DNA of 64,000 bases from Aeromonas sobria (GCF_000820145.1 NZ_CDBW01000002.1:62001-126000); one strand, 5' to 3'; numbered from the stretch's first letter, positions 47,987 to 57,449 are shown. Notes: generated by a model from the sequence alone, not told the origin. Made by a program: numbers and translations.

Positions 47987-48250
47987 TCACTTGATTCCGC
48001 GAGCCTTCAGCAGTGCCTCTTTGAAATCGGGCACATGATCCTTGGCCAGACCGGGGATCATCGCCTGCTTGTCGGATTCCCGCATCTTGAGGTGATAGAT
48101 CAGCATGTCGTCGGTCAGCTCGGACAGAGGACCTTCAAATCCCGCTTCGTTGGCCAGTTTGGCTACAAACTGCACCAGGCTGAGATCCTGTTCCTTGATC
48201 CAGGCAGGCTGCAACAACTCCAGCAGCTCTTCGATACGATGACATTGCAT
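47987..48250 (-). CDS. yihD: YihD family protein (DUF1040)
   Basis: An 87-residue protein matching YihD along its length ([48 protein letters not shown]). ATG 48250 lies 6 nt after GAGG; a TTG two codons upstream is less likely. The function is unknown. In E. coli yihD also neighbours srkA-dsbA; here ccoG is inserted between. Confidence 0.92.
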   Translation of the reverse strand: MQCHRIEELLELLQPAWIKEQDLSLVQFVAKLANEAGFEGPLSELTDDMLIYHLKMRESDKQAMIPGLAKDHVPDFKEALLKARGIK

Positions 48251-48280
48251 AGACAACCTCTTTAATCTGTCACGTTAAAC

Positions 48281-49435
48281 TCAGGCAACCTTACCCATCA
48301 AGGCTACTTCGATTCGATCCCGCCCATTATGCTTGGCCTGATAGAGGGCCGCATCCGCTTTCTGGATCAAATCGGCGATTTTCATGCTGTTATCCGGTAT
48401 CAGTGTGGCAACACCAAAACTACATGTGACCCGACCGGAGACCAGCGACTTCTGATGAGGAATATCAAGCTCCTTGAGCGCCTGCCGCACATGATCCGCC
48501 ACCTGCAACGCCCCCTGCATGCCGGTACAGGGCAGCAACAGAGCGAACTCCTCACCACCGTAACGGGCCGCCAGATCGTCCTCCCGCCGCTCCACCTCGG
48601 CCAGCAAGGCGGCCACCTGCTGCAGACAGTCATCGCCCGCTTGATGGCCATAATGGTCATTGAACTGCTTGAAGTAATCCACATCCAGCAGCACCAGTGA
48701 CAAAGGCACCTTGGCCCGATGGCAGCGACGCCAGGTCAGCTCCAGACAGTCATCGAGGTGGGCGCGATTGGCGATGCCGGTCAAGCCATCGAGACGAGAG
48801 GTAAGGCGCAGATGCTCGGAGACCACCTTCAATTCGGCCGCCAGCTCGGCGTTGGAAAAACGGTGATGGAGCGAGGCGATCTGATCCCGCCGCATCCTCC
48901 GCAACAGGGTTGGCAAAAAAACGAACAGATAACCCGCCAGCATGCAGGAGACGATCCGCTCCTGCTCGTTGCCATTGCCCAACTCGAACAGCATGGCTAC
49001 CCCCAGCGGCAGGGTGGCGCCATAGAGGGTACGACGGCTACCAAACAGCATGATGGCACTGCCGGTAAGAAGGAGGCTGGAGAGCATTAACATCGCGGCC
49101 CGGTAGGTATCGGGCAGCTTGTCCATGTAGAGCAGTACCCCGAGGGCCCAGATGATGGAGGTGATGGTGACGCCGATAAAGAGCTCGCGCTCCAGCACCG
49201 GTAGCGGCGTCTGGTGCAGGCGGGATTGCCGCCAGCGCAAGTGCCAGCCCCGGCCAAGCAGCCACAGGCAAGTCCCTGCTAACCAGCCAAGTGCTTCACT
49301 GGCGGGCAGATAGTCATGAAACAGCAGACTCCAACCCAATGCCAACACCCCCAAGCAGGGGAGACTGAAGGATGCGTGGGTATAGAGCTGGGCCATGATG
49401 GCCTGCTTAACCTGGCGTGTCACACTCTGGGTCAA
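48281..49435 (-). CDS. Diguanylate cyclase (GGDEF) with N-terminal membrane domain
   Basis: About 384 residues. Residues 20-190 contain roughly five to six membrane helices (FSLPCLGVLALGWSLLF, GVTITSIIWALGVLLYM, AAMLMLSSLLLTGSAIMLF). A short linker leads to a GGDEF domain with DGLTGIANRAHLDD, the active-site GGEEF, and an RxxD inhibitory site (REDD) five residues before GGEEF. It should therefore make c-di-GMP with product inhibition. The start is uncertain: TTG 49435 follows GGGAG by 7 nt; TTG 49453 and ATG 49396 are alternatives. Confidence 0.9.
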   Translation of the reverse strand: MTQSVTRQVKQAIMAQLYTHASFSLPCLGVLALGWSLLFHDYLPASEALGWLAGTCLWLLGRGWHLRWRQSRLHQTPLPVLERELFIGVTITSIIWALGVLLYMDKLPDTYRAAMLMLSSLLLTGSAIMLFGSRRTLYGATLPLGVAMLFELGNGNEQERIVSCMLAGYLFVFLPTLLRRMRRDQIASLHHRFSNAELAAELKVVSEHLRLTSRLDGLTGIANRAHLDDCLELTWRRCHRAKVPLSLVLLDVDYFKQFNDHYGHQAGDDCLQQVAALLAEVERREDDLAARYGGEEFALLLPCTGMQGALQVADHVRQALKELDIPHQKSLVSGRVTCSFGVATLIPDNSMKIADLIQKADAALYQAKHNGRDRIEVALMGKVA

Positions 49436-49560
49436 CTGAGTACTCCCGTACAAGAGCCGAGCAGTCTACCATCAGCCCCTGACAGGCAACAATAAAGCGC
49501 CGTTTATTAAGAAGTCACTCATCAAAGGGGGGGTCCCTCAGCTGGCTAGCAAGTCTTTGT

Positions 49561-49950
49561 TCAGCCCTTCTCCAGCTCGTCGAGAATGGGGCATTCCGGA
49601 TTGTCGTCCCCATGGCAGCAACAGACCAACCCTTCCAGCGAGCTGAGCATTGCCTGCAGACCGCTGATTCGGGCCCGCAGATCGACGATCTTCTCCTGTG
49701 CCAGCTTCTTCACCTGAGCGCTGGTGCGATGCTCGTTGCGATAGAGTGCCAGTAGCTCCTGACACTCCTCCAGATTAAAGCCGGTCTCCCGCGCCCGCTT
49801 GACGAAGCGCAGCTCCCGCAGCGAGCCCTCGGTATAGCTGCGATAGCCGTTGTCGCTGCGCACTGGCGCCTTGATGAGGCCGATACTCTCGTAGTAACGG
49901 ATGGTCTTGGCGGTCAGCCCCGTGGCCTTGGCAACCTTGCTGATGTTCAT
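49561..49950 (-). CDS. cueR: MerR-family copper-responsive regulator CueR
   Basis: A 129-residue MerR protein. The N-terminal winged helix (MNISKVAKATGLTAKTIRYYESIGLI) is followed by a dimerisation helix and a C-terminal metal loop CCCHGDDNPECPI. The pair of cysteines seven residues apart is the CueR Cu(I)-binding signature. The ribosome site AGGAGG lies inside the end of copA, and copA's TAA directly abuts the cueR ATG, so cueR is translated with the gene it controls. Confidence 0.93.
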   Translation of the reverse strand: MNISKVAKATGLTAKTIRYYESIGLIKAPVRSDNGYRSYTEGSLRELRFVKRARETGFNLEECQELLALYRNEHRTSAQVKKLAQEKIVDLRARISGLQAMLSSLEGLVCCCHGDDNPECPILDELEKG

Positions 49951-52380
49951 TTATGCCTCCTTACTGATCGGGTTGGATGCTGGCCCGTGCACCGCTCTGG
50001 GCTGCCAGCGTTTCAATAACAGGGAATTGCTTAAAACCGTGATGCTGCTCAGGGCCATGGCCGCCCCCGCCAGCTCGGGGCTGAGATAGCCCAGTGCCGC
50101 CAGCGGAATGCCGATGATGTTGAATACGAAGGCCCAGAACAGATTCTGCTGGATGGTGCGCCAGGTGGCCGCCGAGATGTCGATCGCATCGGCCACCAGC
50201 CGCGGGTCAGATCGCATCAGCGTGATGGAGGCGGTCTCCATCGCTACATCGGAGCCAGAGCCCATGGCGATGCCGACATCCGCCGCCGCCAGCGCCGGGG
50301 CGTCGTTCACCCCGTCCCCCACCATGGCCACCAGCCCGCGGGTTTGCGCCCGCAGCGCCTCGACCTTTTCCACCTTGCCGACCGGCAGCACGGAGTCAAA
50401 CGCCCCGTCCAACCCCAGCTGGGCAGCGATGTAAGCCACCGGCGCTGGCGCATCGCCACTCACCAGCCAGCTGGCGATGCCGCGCTGGCGCAGGGTGGCG
50501 ATGGCTTCCGCACTCTCGGGGCGCAAGGTATCGGCCAGCGCGGCGATGCCTGCCATCACGCCGTCGATGGCGACCCAGACCCGGGTTGCCCCATCGGCAG
50601 GTTGTGCGTCCTGTTGCGGCTGATCAATGCCGAGCTGGGCCAGCAGGACTCCATTACCGATGGCGACTCTGTGGCCCGCCACCTGACCGACAATACCGGC
50701 GCCAACCCGCACCTCGACCGCCTCCGGCTGAGGCAGTGCCGCCTCTTTGCCGACCGCCTCGCGCATCGCCAGCGCCAGCGGGTGTTCGCTCGCCTGTTGC
50801 AGGGCGGCGGCGAGGCGCAGTTGCTCGTCGTTGCCGCTCCAGCTGGCCAGCACCGGCCGACCCTGCGTCAGGGTGCCGGTCTTGTCGAAGATCAACGCCT
50901 TGATGGCATGGGCCTTCTGCAGGGTATCCACATCCTTGATCAGGATGCCGTGACGCGCCGCCACCCCGGTGCCGGTCACGATGGCCGCCGGGGTCGCCAA
51001 CCCGAGGGCGCAGGGACAGGCGATCACCAGCACCGCCACCGCTGCCAGCAGCGCCTGACCGAAATCGTTGCTGATGGCGTTCCACACCAGCAGGGTAAAC
51101 AGGGCGATAGCCATCACCACTGGCACGAACACGGCGGAGACCTTGTCCACCAGCTGTTGCAGCGGCGCCTTGCCCATCTGGGCACTCTCCACCAGCGCGA
51201 TAATCTTGCTGAGGCTGGACTCCTCCCCCACAGTCGTGGCCTCGATCTCCAGCACGCCGGAGCGATTGATGGCACCGCCCAGCACCTTGTCGTCCACACT
51301 GCGCGGCACCGGCAGGCTCTCGCCGGTGAGGATCGACTCGTCCAGCTCGCTGGCGCCGCTCACTATCCTGCCATCCACCGGCACCCGCTCGCCCACCAGC
51401 ACCCGCAGCCGATCGCCGCGCAGCACCTCGTCGATGGCGACGCTCTGCCACGTATCGCCACGCCAGACGGTGGCGGTTTCCGGCCGCAGCGCCATCAGTT
51501 CGCGAATGGCGGACTGGGTGCTGCGTCTGGCCCGTGCTTCCAGCAACTTCCCGAGGGAAATCAGGGTAATGATGATGGCGCTCGCCTCGAAATAGAGCTT
51601 GCCGCTGGCGGCCATCCCCAGCGTCAGCAGCAGATAGAGGCTATAGAAGTAGGCCGCACTGGTGCCGGTCGCCACCAGCACATCCATGTTGGCTGCGCGG
51701 TTCTTGAGGGCAAGCCAGGCGCCGCGGTAGAAGCGGGCGCCGATCCAGAACTGCACCGGGGTGGCGAGCAGCAGCTCCAACCAGGCAGGAAGATGCCAGG
51801 GGAACAACCCGGCCATGGCCAGCATCCCCACCAGCAGCGGCAACGTCAGCAAAGCCGAGGCGATGACCCGGGTCTGCGCCTGACGGGCACTGGTGGCCTC
51901 CTGCGCTTCCCGCTCCAGCAACTGCTGGCGGCGGCCGCTGGCCGAGCCCTGCGCCAGTTTGGCGCCAAAGCCGAGCGCCTCGATCTGCTCGCGCAAGGCT
52001 GCGGGGCTCTGGGCCCCCGGCACCAACACGATGCGGGCCTGCTCGATGGAGAAGTTAACCTCGGCGGAGATCACGCCGGGCAGTGCTGCCAGCATCTTGT
52101 TCAGTCGCGCCGAACAGCCTGCGCAGGTCATGCCGCTGATCTGGAAAGACAGCGTTTCGCGGCCGTAGTCGTAACCCTGACTCTTGATGCTGTCGAGTAC
52201 CACTGGTAGACGGTCAGGGCTGGCCAGATCGATGGCTGCCTGCTCCAGCGCGAAGTTGACGGTGGCCGATACCCCGTCGAGTTTGTTGAGGCTGGCCGCG
52301 ATGCGGCCTGCGCAGTTGGCACAGCTCATGCCACTCAGTGGCAATTGCAGATGAATGGGGTGTTGCTGTTGAGTCGTCAT
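49951..52380 (-). CDS. copA: Copper-exporting P1B-type ATPase CopA
   Basis: An 809-residue ATPase. Two N-terminal heavy-metal domains carry GMSCANC and GMTCAGC (near residues 18 and 85). Eight membrane helices include the transport motif ACPCALGLATP; the phosphorylation motif is DKTGTLTQG and the hinge is GDGVNDAPALAAADVG. ATG 52380 follows GGGGAGG. It pumps Cu(I) from the cytoplasm. Unlike E. coli, where cueR is divergent from ybbI neighbours, here cueR is directly downstream, giving a copper-induced copA-cueR operon. Confidence 0.95.
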   Translation of the reverse strand: MTTQQQHPIHLQLPLSGMSCANCAGRIAASLNKLDGVSATVNFALEQAAIDLASPDRLPVVLDSIKSQGYDYGRETLSFQISGMTCAGCSARLNKMLAALPGVISAEVNFSIEQARIVLVPGAQSPAALREQIEALGFGAKLAQGSASGRRQQLLEREAQEATSARQAQTRVIASALLTLPLLVGMLAMAGLFPWHLPAWLELLLATPVQFWIGARFYRGAWLALKNRAANMDVLVATGTSAAYFYSLYLLLTLGMAASGKLYFEASAIIITLISLGKLLEARARRSTQSAIRELMALRPETATVWRGDTWQSVAIDEVLRGDRLRVLVGERVPVDGRIVSGASELDESILTGESLPVPRSVDDKVLGGAINRSGVLEIEATTVGEESSLSKIIALVESAQMGKAPLQQLVDKVSAVFVPVVMAIALFTLLVWNAISNDFGQALLAAVAVLVIACPCALGLATPAAIVTGTGVAARHGILIKDVDTLQKAHAIKALIFDKTGTLTQGRPVLASWSGNDEQLRLAAALQQASEHPLALAMREAVGKEAALPQPEAVEVRVGAGIVGQVAGHRVAIGNGVLLAQLGIDQPQQDAQPADGATRVWVAIDGVMAGIAALADTLRPESAEAIATLRQRGIASWLVSGDAPAPVAYIAAQLGLDGAFDSVLPVGKVEKVEALRAQTRGLVAMVGDGVNDAPALAAADVGIAMGSGSDVAMETASITLMRSDPRLVADAIDISAATWRTIQQNLFWAFVFNIIGIPLAALGYLSPELAGAAMALSSITVLSNSLLLKRWQPRAVHGPASNPISKEA

Positions 52381-52428
52381 GCCGTTCCTCCCCGGAACCC
52401 GTCGGCACCACAAAACGCCGACCGGCAA

Positions 52429-52459
52429 ACCCTAACCTTTACTGTAAGGGCAAGCTCAA
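52429..52459 (-). promoter_or_regulatory. CueR-type promoter of copA
   Basis: On the minus strand TTGAGC (52459-52454) and TAGGGT (52434-52429) are separated by 19 bp, the lengthened spacer of MerR-controlled promoters. The spacer TTGCCCTTACAGTAAAGGT resembles the E. coli copA spacer and holds the CCTT/AAGG arms. Confidence 0.7.
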
Positions 52460-52483
52460 GCCACATGATCCACTTTTTGCAGA

Positions 52484-52529
52484 TGAAAAAAACGGCGCCC
52501 GTTTGCTGCCAGAGAGCAAACGGGCGCCG
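52484..52529 (-). terminator. Intrinsic terminator of pyrE
   Basis: A 15-bp perfect stem, CGGCGCCCGTTTGCT (52493-52507) with AGCAAACGGGCGCCG (52515-52529), followed on the minus strand by TTTTTTTCATC. Confidence 0.93.
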
Positions 52530-52559
52530 CATTCAGCTATTGCGCGGTGTGAGCGGAAC

Positions 52560-53213
52560 TCAGATACCGTACTGGGCGCGGTAAGCCTTCATCGCCACCA
52601 GTTGCGCCGCCAGCTCCGGCTGCTCGGCCTGCTTCTCTTCCAGATACTGGATCAGGTCGCTCATCTGGATGATGGCGATGATGTGGGCGCCGTAGTCACG
52701 CTCCACTTCCTGAATGGCGGAGAGCTCACCCTTGCCCTTCTCCTGACGATCCAGCGCGATCAGCACCCCCGCCAGCGAGGCGCCGTTGGCCTGGATCAGA
52801 TCCATGGATTCACGGATGGCGGTCCCGGCGGTGATGACGTCGTCCACCAGCATGATGCGCCCCTTGAGCGGGCTGCCCACCAGATTGCCGCCTTCGCCGT
52901 GATCCTTGGCCTCCTTGCGGTTGAAGCACCAGGGCACATCCACATCATGTTGCTCTACCAGCTGCACTGCGGTAGCGGAGGCGATGGGGATCCCCTTGTA
53001 GGCCGGGCCAAACAGCACATCGAACTCGATGCCAGCATCCATCAGGGCGGCAGCATAGAAGCGGCCGAGGCGGGCCAGATCGCGGCCGCTGTTGAACAGA
53101 CCGGCGTTGAAGAAGTAGGGGCTTTTACGACCGGATTTCAGGGTGAATTCACCGAATTTGAGGACCTGTTTCTCCAGGGCGAACTCGATAAATTGACGCT
53201 GGTAGGCTTTCAT
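52560..53213 (-). CDS. pyrE: Orotate phosphoribosyltransferase
   Basis: A 217-residue type I phosphoribosyltransferase that makes OMP from orotate and PRPP in pyrimidine synthesis. The N-terminus is [34 protein letters not shown] is OPRT-specific; the PRPP-binding motif is [17 protein letters not shown]. The usual rph-pyrE order is kept, and a terminator-like attenuator lies in the 75-bp gap. Confidence 0.97.
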   Translation of the reverse strand: MKAYQRQFIEFALEKQVLKFGEFTLKSGRKSPYFFNAGLFNSGRDLARLGRFYAAALMDAGIEFDVLFGPAYKGIPIASATAVQLVEQHDVDVPWCFNRKEAKDHGEGGNLVGSPLKGRIMLVDDVITAGTAIRESMDLIQANGASLAGVLIALDRQEKGKGELSAIQEVERDYGAHIIAIIQMSDLIQYLEEKQAEQPELAAQLVAMKAYRAQYGI

Positions 53214-53253
53214 TCTGGCTCCTTGCTTGGCTTGTCGTTTACTTGTGTGGGGG

Positions 53254-53285
53254 TATAAAAAAACGCGGTCAATGCCGCGTTTTTA
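53254..53285 (-). terminator. rph terminator / pyrE attenuator
   Basis: AACGCGG (53262-53268) pairs with CCGCGTT (53275-53281) within longer A/T arms, and the minus strand continues into TTTTTTTATACC. It lies 4-35 bp after the rph stop. In E. coli this position is a UTP-sensed attenuator coupled to rph translation; the same layout is seen here. Confidence 0.88.
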
Positions 53286-53288
53286 AAA

Positions 53289-54005
53289 TCAGGAGAGTGA
53301 CTGCTTCTGCAGCGCAATGATCTCGGCAATGCCGTCCTTGGCGAGCCCCAGCATCGCCAGCAGCTCCTCATGGGTGAAGGGCTCGGCCTCCGCGGTGCCC
53401 TGCACCTCGATGATCCGACCATCTTCGGTCATCACTACGTTCATGTCGGTCTCGGCGGCGGAGTCTTCGATGTACTCCAGATCGCAGATGGCTTCGCCCT
53501 GATACATGCCGACAGAAACGGCGGCGATCATCTGCTTGAGCGGGCTCTGCTTCAGTTTGCCCTGTGCCACCATCCAGTTCAGCGCATCCACCAGCGCCAC
53601 ACAGGCACCGGTAATCGCAGCAGTACGAGTGCCACCATCTGCTTGCAGCACGTCACAGTCCACAGTGATAGAGTGCTCACCCAGCGCAGTGAGGTCTACC
53701 GCAGCACGCAGGGAGCGGGCGATCAGACGGGAGATCTCCAGGGTACGACCGCTCTGCTTGCCAGAAGCCGCTTCGCGGTTCATCCGGGAGTGAGTGGAAC
53801 GCGGCAGCATGCCGTATTCGGCAGTGACCCAACCCTGACCCTTGCCTTTCAGGAATCGCGGAACGCTGGTGTCGACGCTGGCGGTGCAAAGCACGCGAGT
53901 GTTACCGAACTCCACCAGCACTGAGCCTTCTGCATGTTTGGTGAAATTGCGGGTAATGGTAACCGGGCGAAGTTGCGCGGCACTGCGATCGCTTGGACGT
54001 GACAT
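53289..54005 (-). CDS. rph: Ribonuclease PH
   Basis: A 238-residue phosphorolytic 3'-5' exoribonuclease that trims tRNA precursors. It starts [15 protein letters not shown] with [20 protein letters not shown], and carries [23 protein letters not shown] for phosphate binding and [20 protein letters not shown]. The frame is full-length, unlike the frameshifted rph of E. coli K-12. It is divergent from yicC. Confidence 0.97.
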   Translation of the reverse strand: MSRPSDRSAAQLRPVTITRNFTKHAEGSVLVEFGNTRVLCTASVDTSVPRFLKGKGQGWVTAEYGMLPRSTHSRMNREAASGKQSGRTLEISRLIARSLRAAVDLTALGEHSITVDCDVLQADGGTRTAAITGACVALVDALNWMVAQGKLKQSPLKQMIAAVSVGMYQGEAICDLEYIEDSAAETDMNVVMTEDGRIIEVQGTAEAEPFTHEELLAMLGLAKDGIAEIIALQKQSLS

Positions 54006-54152
54006 GGAACGGACCTCTGGGCTGGCTCAAATTGGCGAAGGAGTATAAGTCATTAGGTCCCAAATATCAGCCGCTAAAACCACGGCATCGGCTGACGAGC
54101 AGGGCCGGGCTGAGTATACTGGCCGCACACTTCATCAAGCCCGGAACAATCA

Positions 54153-55016
54153 ATGATTCACAGCATGACCGCCTACGCCCGCAAGGAATTCAAGGGCGAC
54201 TGGGGCACAGCCGTTTGGGAAATTCGTTCGGTCAACCAGCGCTATCTGGAAACCTACATTCGCCTGCCGGAGCAACTGCGCAGCCTGGAGCCGGTACTGC
54301 GTGAGCGTTTCCGCGCCAAGCTGCAGCGCGGCAAGGTGGAGTGCAACCTGCGTTTCGAAGCCGCACAAGCCGCAGCCAGCCAGCTGCACATCAATGAAGA
54401 TCTGGCCAAACTGATCATCGACAGCGCCAACTGGGTAATGAAAGAAGCAGGCCAGGGCCAGCTCAACCCGGTCGACGTACTGCGCTGGCCGGGTGTCATG
54501 GCCGCCGCCGAACAGGACATGGATGCGGTCGCCACCGAGCTGCTCGGCGGTTTTGACCAGACCATGGAAGATTTCCTTGCTTCCCGCGCCAGCGAGGGTG
54601 CCAACCTCAAGAACCTGATCCAGCAGCGTCTGGATGGCATTCAGGTGGAAGTGAAGAAGGTGCGCGTCCACCTGCCGCAGATCATCGAATGGCAGCGCCA
54701 GAAGCTCACCGACCGTCTGGCCGAAGCCAAGGTGGAGCTGGATCCGGCTCGCATCGAGCAGGAGATCGTGATGCTGGCCCAGAAGATCGACGTGGCCGAA
54801 GAGCTGGATCGTCTGGAGATGCACATCAGCGAAACCATCAAAATCATGAAGAAAGGTGGCGCCTGTGGCCGTCGCCTTGACTTCATGATGCAGGAGTTCA
54901 ACCGTGAGTCGAACACCTTGGGCTCCAAGTCGATCAATGCTGAAGTGACCCAGTCCGCCGTCGAGCTGAAGGTTCTCATCGAGCAGATGCGCGAACAAAT
55001 TCAAAACATCGAATAA
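54153..55016 (+). CDS. yicC: YicC family endoribonuclease
   Basis: A 287-residue protein matching YicC from MIHSMTAYARKEF through SVNQRYLETYIRLPE to the conserved C-terminal EELDRLEMHISETI, GGACGRRLDFMMQEFNRE and NTLGSKS. YicC proteins are described as metal-dependent endoribonucleases affecting sRNA stability. The rph-yicC divergence is conserved in gammaproteobacteria. A terminator follows, after which the accessory region begins. Confidence 0.93.
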   Translation: MIHSMTAYARKEFKGDWGTAVWEIRSVNQRYLETYIRLPEQLRSLEPVLRERFRAKLQRGKVECNLRFEAAQAAASQLHINEDLAKLIIDSANWVMKEAGQGQLNPVDVLRWPGVMAAAEQDMDAVATELLGGFDQTMEDFLASRASEGANLKNLIQQRLDGIQVEVKKVRVHLPQIIEWQRQKLTDRLAEAKVELDPARIEQEIVMLAQKIDVAEELDRLEMHISETIKIMKKGGACGRRLDFMMQEFNRESNTLGSKSINAEVTQSAVELKVLIEQMREQIQNIE

Positions 55017-55042
55017 TTTTTTCACCCGCCCAAGCAGCTCTT

Positions 55043-55092
55043 GAAAGCCCCGTATTACCTTGTGAATCGCAGGGTAGATACCGGGCTTTTTT
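55043..55092 (+). terminator. Intrinsic terminator after yicC
   Basis: AAAGCCC (55044-55050) pairs with GGGCTTT (55083-55089), extended internally by TACCT/AGGGTA pairing, and is followed by TTTTTTC. Confidence 0.8.
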
Positions 55093-55271
55093 CATTCTCC
55101 CGACCACATAGATGGGCCGATGTCAGTGACAACCGACATGCCGCGCCAGCTTGTTTTGTTCGGCGATGATGGCTCCCCGTTCGCCGCAAAGGGTCATGTT
55201 GAGGCGAACACCATGGCGGCCGGAAACATAACTCAACAACGCAGGCTCATGTTGCGTAACCGGATACCCGC
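55093..55271. other. Spacer between yicC and the accessory region
   Basis: About 180 bp without a gene I can support. A plus-strand frame from 55120 lacks a ribosome site and runs antisense through the neighbouring gene. This may hold the core-side junction of the accessory segment; no tRNA, integrase or direct repeat is visible. Confidence 0.5.
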
Positions 55272-56390
55272 CTACAGGAGATCTTTCAGTCGGGTTAACA
55301 GCGCTTTACGGCTGTTATTCGCCACCACAAATCGCTTAAAGCGCTGGGCAAACGCGGGGCTATCGCCTTTGCACTGATAGGCTTCCCATAACTGATGCAC
55401 ATAGCGTGATGCCGCATCGTAGCCACTGGCGCATGTGCGATCCGCCTGTTCTTGTGCTTGCTGCCAGGCGTGTTCGCGCTGATGGTAGATATCCGTCAAT
55501 ACTTTTTCTTTTTCCGCTTTTTCAAGCGCCATTTTCTTTGCGCGCGCGTCGGCTTGCGCTTGCTGTAATAGGCGTTGCGCTTGTTCAACGTAAGGAGTGA
55601 TCACGTCGGGAGTTAACCAATAGTGATAGGCTTGGTCCTGGTTGGCCGAGTCTTTTCGCGTCATCGCCAAGGCTTGGTGACGGGTTAACTGGCCTTGTTC
55701 AAACAGCGTGCTTAATAGCGTCTGTTTCTCCCCGTCAGTGAGCTGATGGAACCAGCCGTCAAACTGCAACTCGGCCTGTTTGGCTGGGTGACAGGGTTGT
55801 GCCTTCAGCACCATCGCCAGTGCGTTAACCCAAGCCAAGGGAATATGATAAAGGGTGGCAAAAGCCTGCACCTCCTCACTGAGGTGCTCAAAAGCGAAAT
55901 GAATTAAAGGTACCCCGTCAACTTCTTCATTAAATTCGCACTCTTTCAGCCACATAAAATAGATAAGACGCCAATCACCCTGAAGTAAGGCACTGCGCAA
56001 AGCGGCTAAATGCTGGAAAAAGTCGTCAGCATGTTCATCGTCAAAATATTCGCCATACTCTTCGATGGAAAAAGTCAGCAATTGCCATTCATCGCGCTCA
56101 TCTACATGAAGGCCATCGAGCGAAACGCCTAGTAACGTATCGGGGATCGTGCCGGCAGGCAGCTTGATATAAGCATCAATGGAACCCCAATTGGCATAGT
56201 AAAAACCGATGTCGAAATATTTTAACATCAGCTCAGCAGGATCGGCCTTCAAGTCACTGTAGGTATAATAGACCTGAAAAGCGGTCGCGGTAATCTCGGC
56301 TCGACTTGAAATGGCTCTGAGTGCCTGGCGGGCGTGAGGGGCTAACTGCCCGTCCACACGCTCAAATTTGTAGTATTGATATTCGCTCAC
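55272..56390 (-). CDS. Unassigned protein attached to the hsd operon, N-terminal YYKFER family
   Basis: A 372-residue protein starting at GTG 56390 (SEYQYYKFERVDGQL) with AAGG 5 nt upstream. I do not recognise an enzymatic motif. The N-terminal 110 residues (ARQALRAISSRAEITATAFQ, YTYSDLKADP, KYFDIGFYYANWGS) resemble, from memory, uncharacterised proteins in other phyla. The middle is acidic and helical, and about 285-345 is a Gln/Lys/Glu-rich coiled coil (LLQQAQADARAKKMALEKAE). The basic C-terminus ends in SRKALLTRLKDLL. It lies 10 bp after the SEC-C gene, last in the hsd-oriented block. Its base composition is AT-richer than core genes. Confidence 0.8.
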   Translation of the reverse strand: MSEYQYYKFERVDGQLAPHARQALRAISSRAEITATAFQVYYTYSDLKADPAELMLKYFDIGFYYANWGSIDAYIKLPAGTIPDTLLGVSLDGLHVDERDEWQLLTFSIEEYGEYFDDEHADDFFQHLAALRSALLQGDWRLIYFMWLKECEFNEEVDGVPLIHFAFEHLSEEVQAFATLYHIPLAWVNALAMVLKAQPCHPAKQAELQFDGWFHQLTDGEKQTLLSTLFEQGQLTRHQALAMTRKDSANQDQAYHYWLTPDVITPYVEQAQRLLQQAQADARAKKMALEKAEKEKVLTDIYHQREHAWQQAQEQADRTCASGYDAASRYVHQLWEAYQCKGDSPAFAQRFKRFVVANNSRKALLTRLKDLL

Positions 56391-56400
56391 GATGACCTTG

Positions 56401-57408
56401 CTATCGGTTAAGGGTGAATTGAAAGGTTTGCTGTAACAAAGGCTGGATATGAACCCTTCTGGCGACCGGTTCAGCGTTGATATAACGCTTCGGCTCAATC
56501 GTCACAAATCCCCAGTATTGTAAAAATCGTTCAATAAACCGTGATTCGATGATCATGGATAAGGTTTGTTCCGGTGAAAAGTAATGGTCGGGAGGGATGG
56601 CCAAGAGCACATCGGGGAACGCCGTTATAACGTCTTGCACCAACTCGGCAGCACTGTGGTGGTGTTGCAGGCGCCACAGCATAAACACCCAAAATATACG
56701 CACATCGACATCGAATGGATGTTGGTCAAAATACGCCCAGTTATATTGGCTGACGGCAGCCGCTAGCATAGGTTTAAAAAAGGCTTGTATCCCTGCCGCC
56801 TGATACTGCTTTTGCGCTGCTTTTTTCACATGATAGCGACCGCTACGGCGATAAATAATCCCACTGAGTTCGGCTAACACTCTGGTGTAGTGCAGGGCAT
56901 TGAATTTGTCTTCGTTATTGCCCGCAAACTCACAGATACCGAGGTCAGAACCGCATTGCGCCACGGCAAACTCCGGCAATAACGCACAGGCCTGTTTGAC
57001 TAATTTGGTCGGCAAGTTGCCTTTGCTGGTGGCGTTGAATGACCCGGATTGCGCCATGGCCTCATCAAGCATGAGGCCTAAATAGCGCATCACCGGGCTG
57101 GCAGAAAGATTGTCTGGCGTGCTGATGGTGAGCCACTGTAATTGATCGAACGGGGCATAAAGCCAATTGGCCATTTGGGTTGGCGTCACCCCACAAAAAT
57201 CGGGATGCGGTTGATTATTACGATCCGCCATTTTGTGCTGTAACGCCACATTGAGTTCAGCCAGGCTCAAATTTGGGGTCATGGCCAACATGGCGGCGAC
57301 TTCATCCTGCACGTCGGCATGCAGCTTGCCCTCGCGGGTCATACAACAACGTTTAAATTTTTTACCGCTGCCACAGAGGCAAGGATCGTTACCACTGAGT
57401 TTCATCAT
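56401..57408 (-). CDS. SEC-C zinc-motif protein attached to the hsd operon
   Basis: A 335-residue protein. ATG 57408 follows AAGAGG with 5 nt spacing. The N-terminus is a SEC-C metal motif: NDPCLCGSGKKFKRCC (Cys10, Cys12, Cys21, Cys22), as at the end of SecA and in many nucleic-acid-linked proteins. The remaining 300 residues show no motif I can name; they are rich in aromatic residues and helices (DVRIFWVFMLWRLQHHH). It starts 41 bp after the hsdS stop and is followed at 10 bp by the unassigned gene, so hsdS and these two genes look like one transcript. Confidence 0.82.
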   Translation of the reverse strand: MMKLSGNDPCLCGSGKKFKRCCMTREGKLHADVQDEVAAMLAMTPNLSLAELNVALQHKMADRNNQPHPDFCGVTPTQMANWLYAPFDQLQWLTISTPDNLSASPVMRYLGLMLDEAMAQSGSFNATSKGNLPTKLVKQACALLPEFAVAQCGSDLGICEFAGNNEDKFNALHYTRVLAELSGIIYRRSGRYHVKKAAQKQYQAAGIQAFFKPMLAAAVSQYNWAYFDQHPFDVDVRIFWVFMLWRLQHHHSAAELVQDVITAFPDVLLAIPPDHYFSPEQTLSMIIESRFIERFLQYWGFVTIEPKRYINAEPVARRVHIQPLLQQTFQFTLNR

Positions 57409-57449
57409 CAATGCCTCTTATCATCGGACGAAGGCCAGCAAGGGGCTTA

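Noticed and set aside
55120-55377. An 85-codon plus-strand frame after yicC
   Set aside because: No ribosome site, no recognisable domain, and its second half runs antisense to the unassigned gene with a convincing frame.
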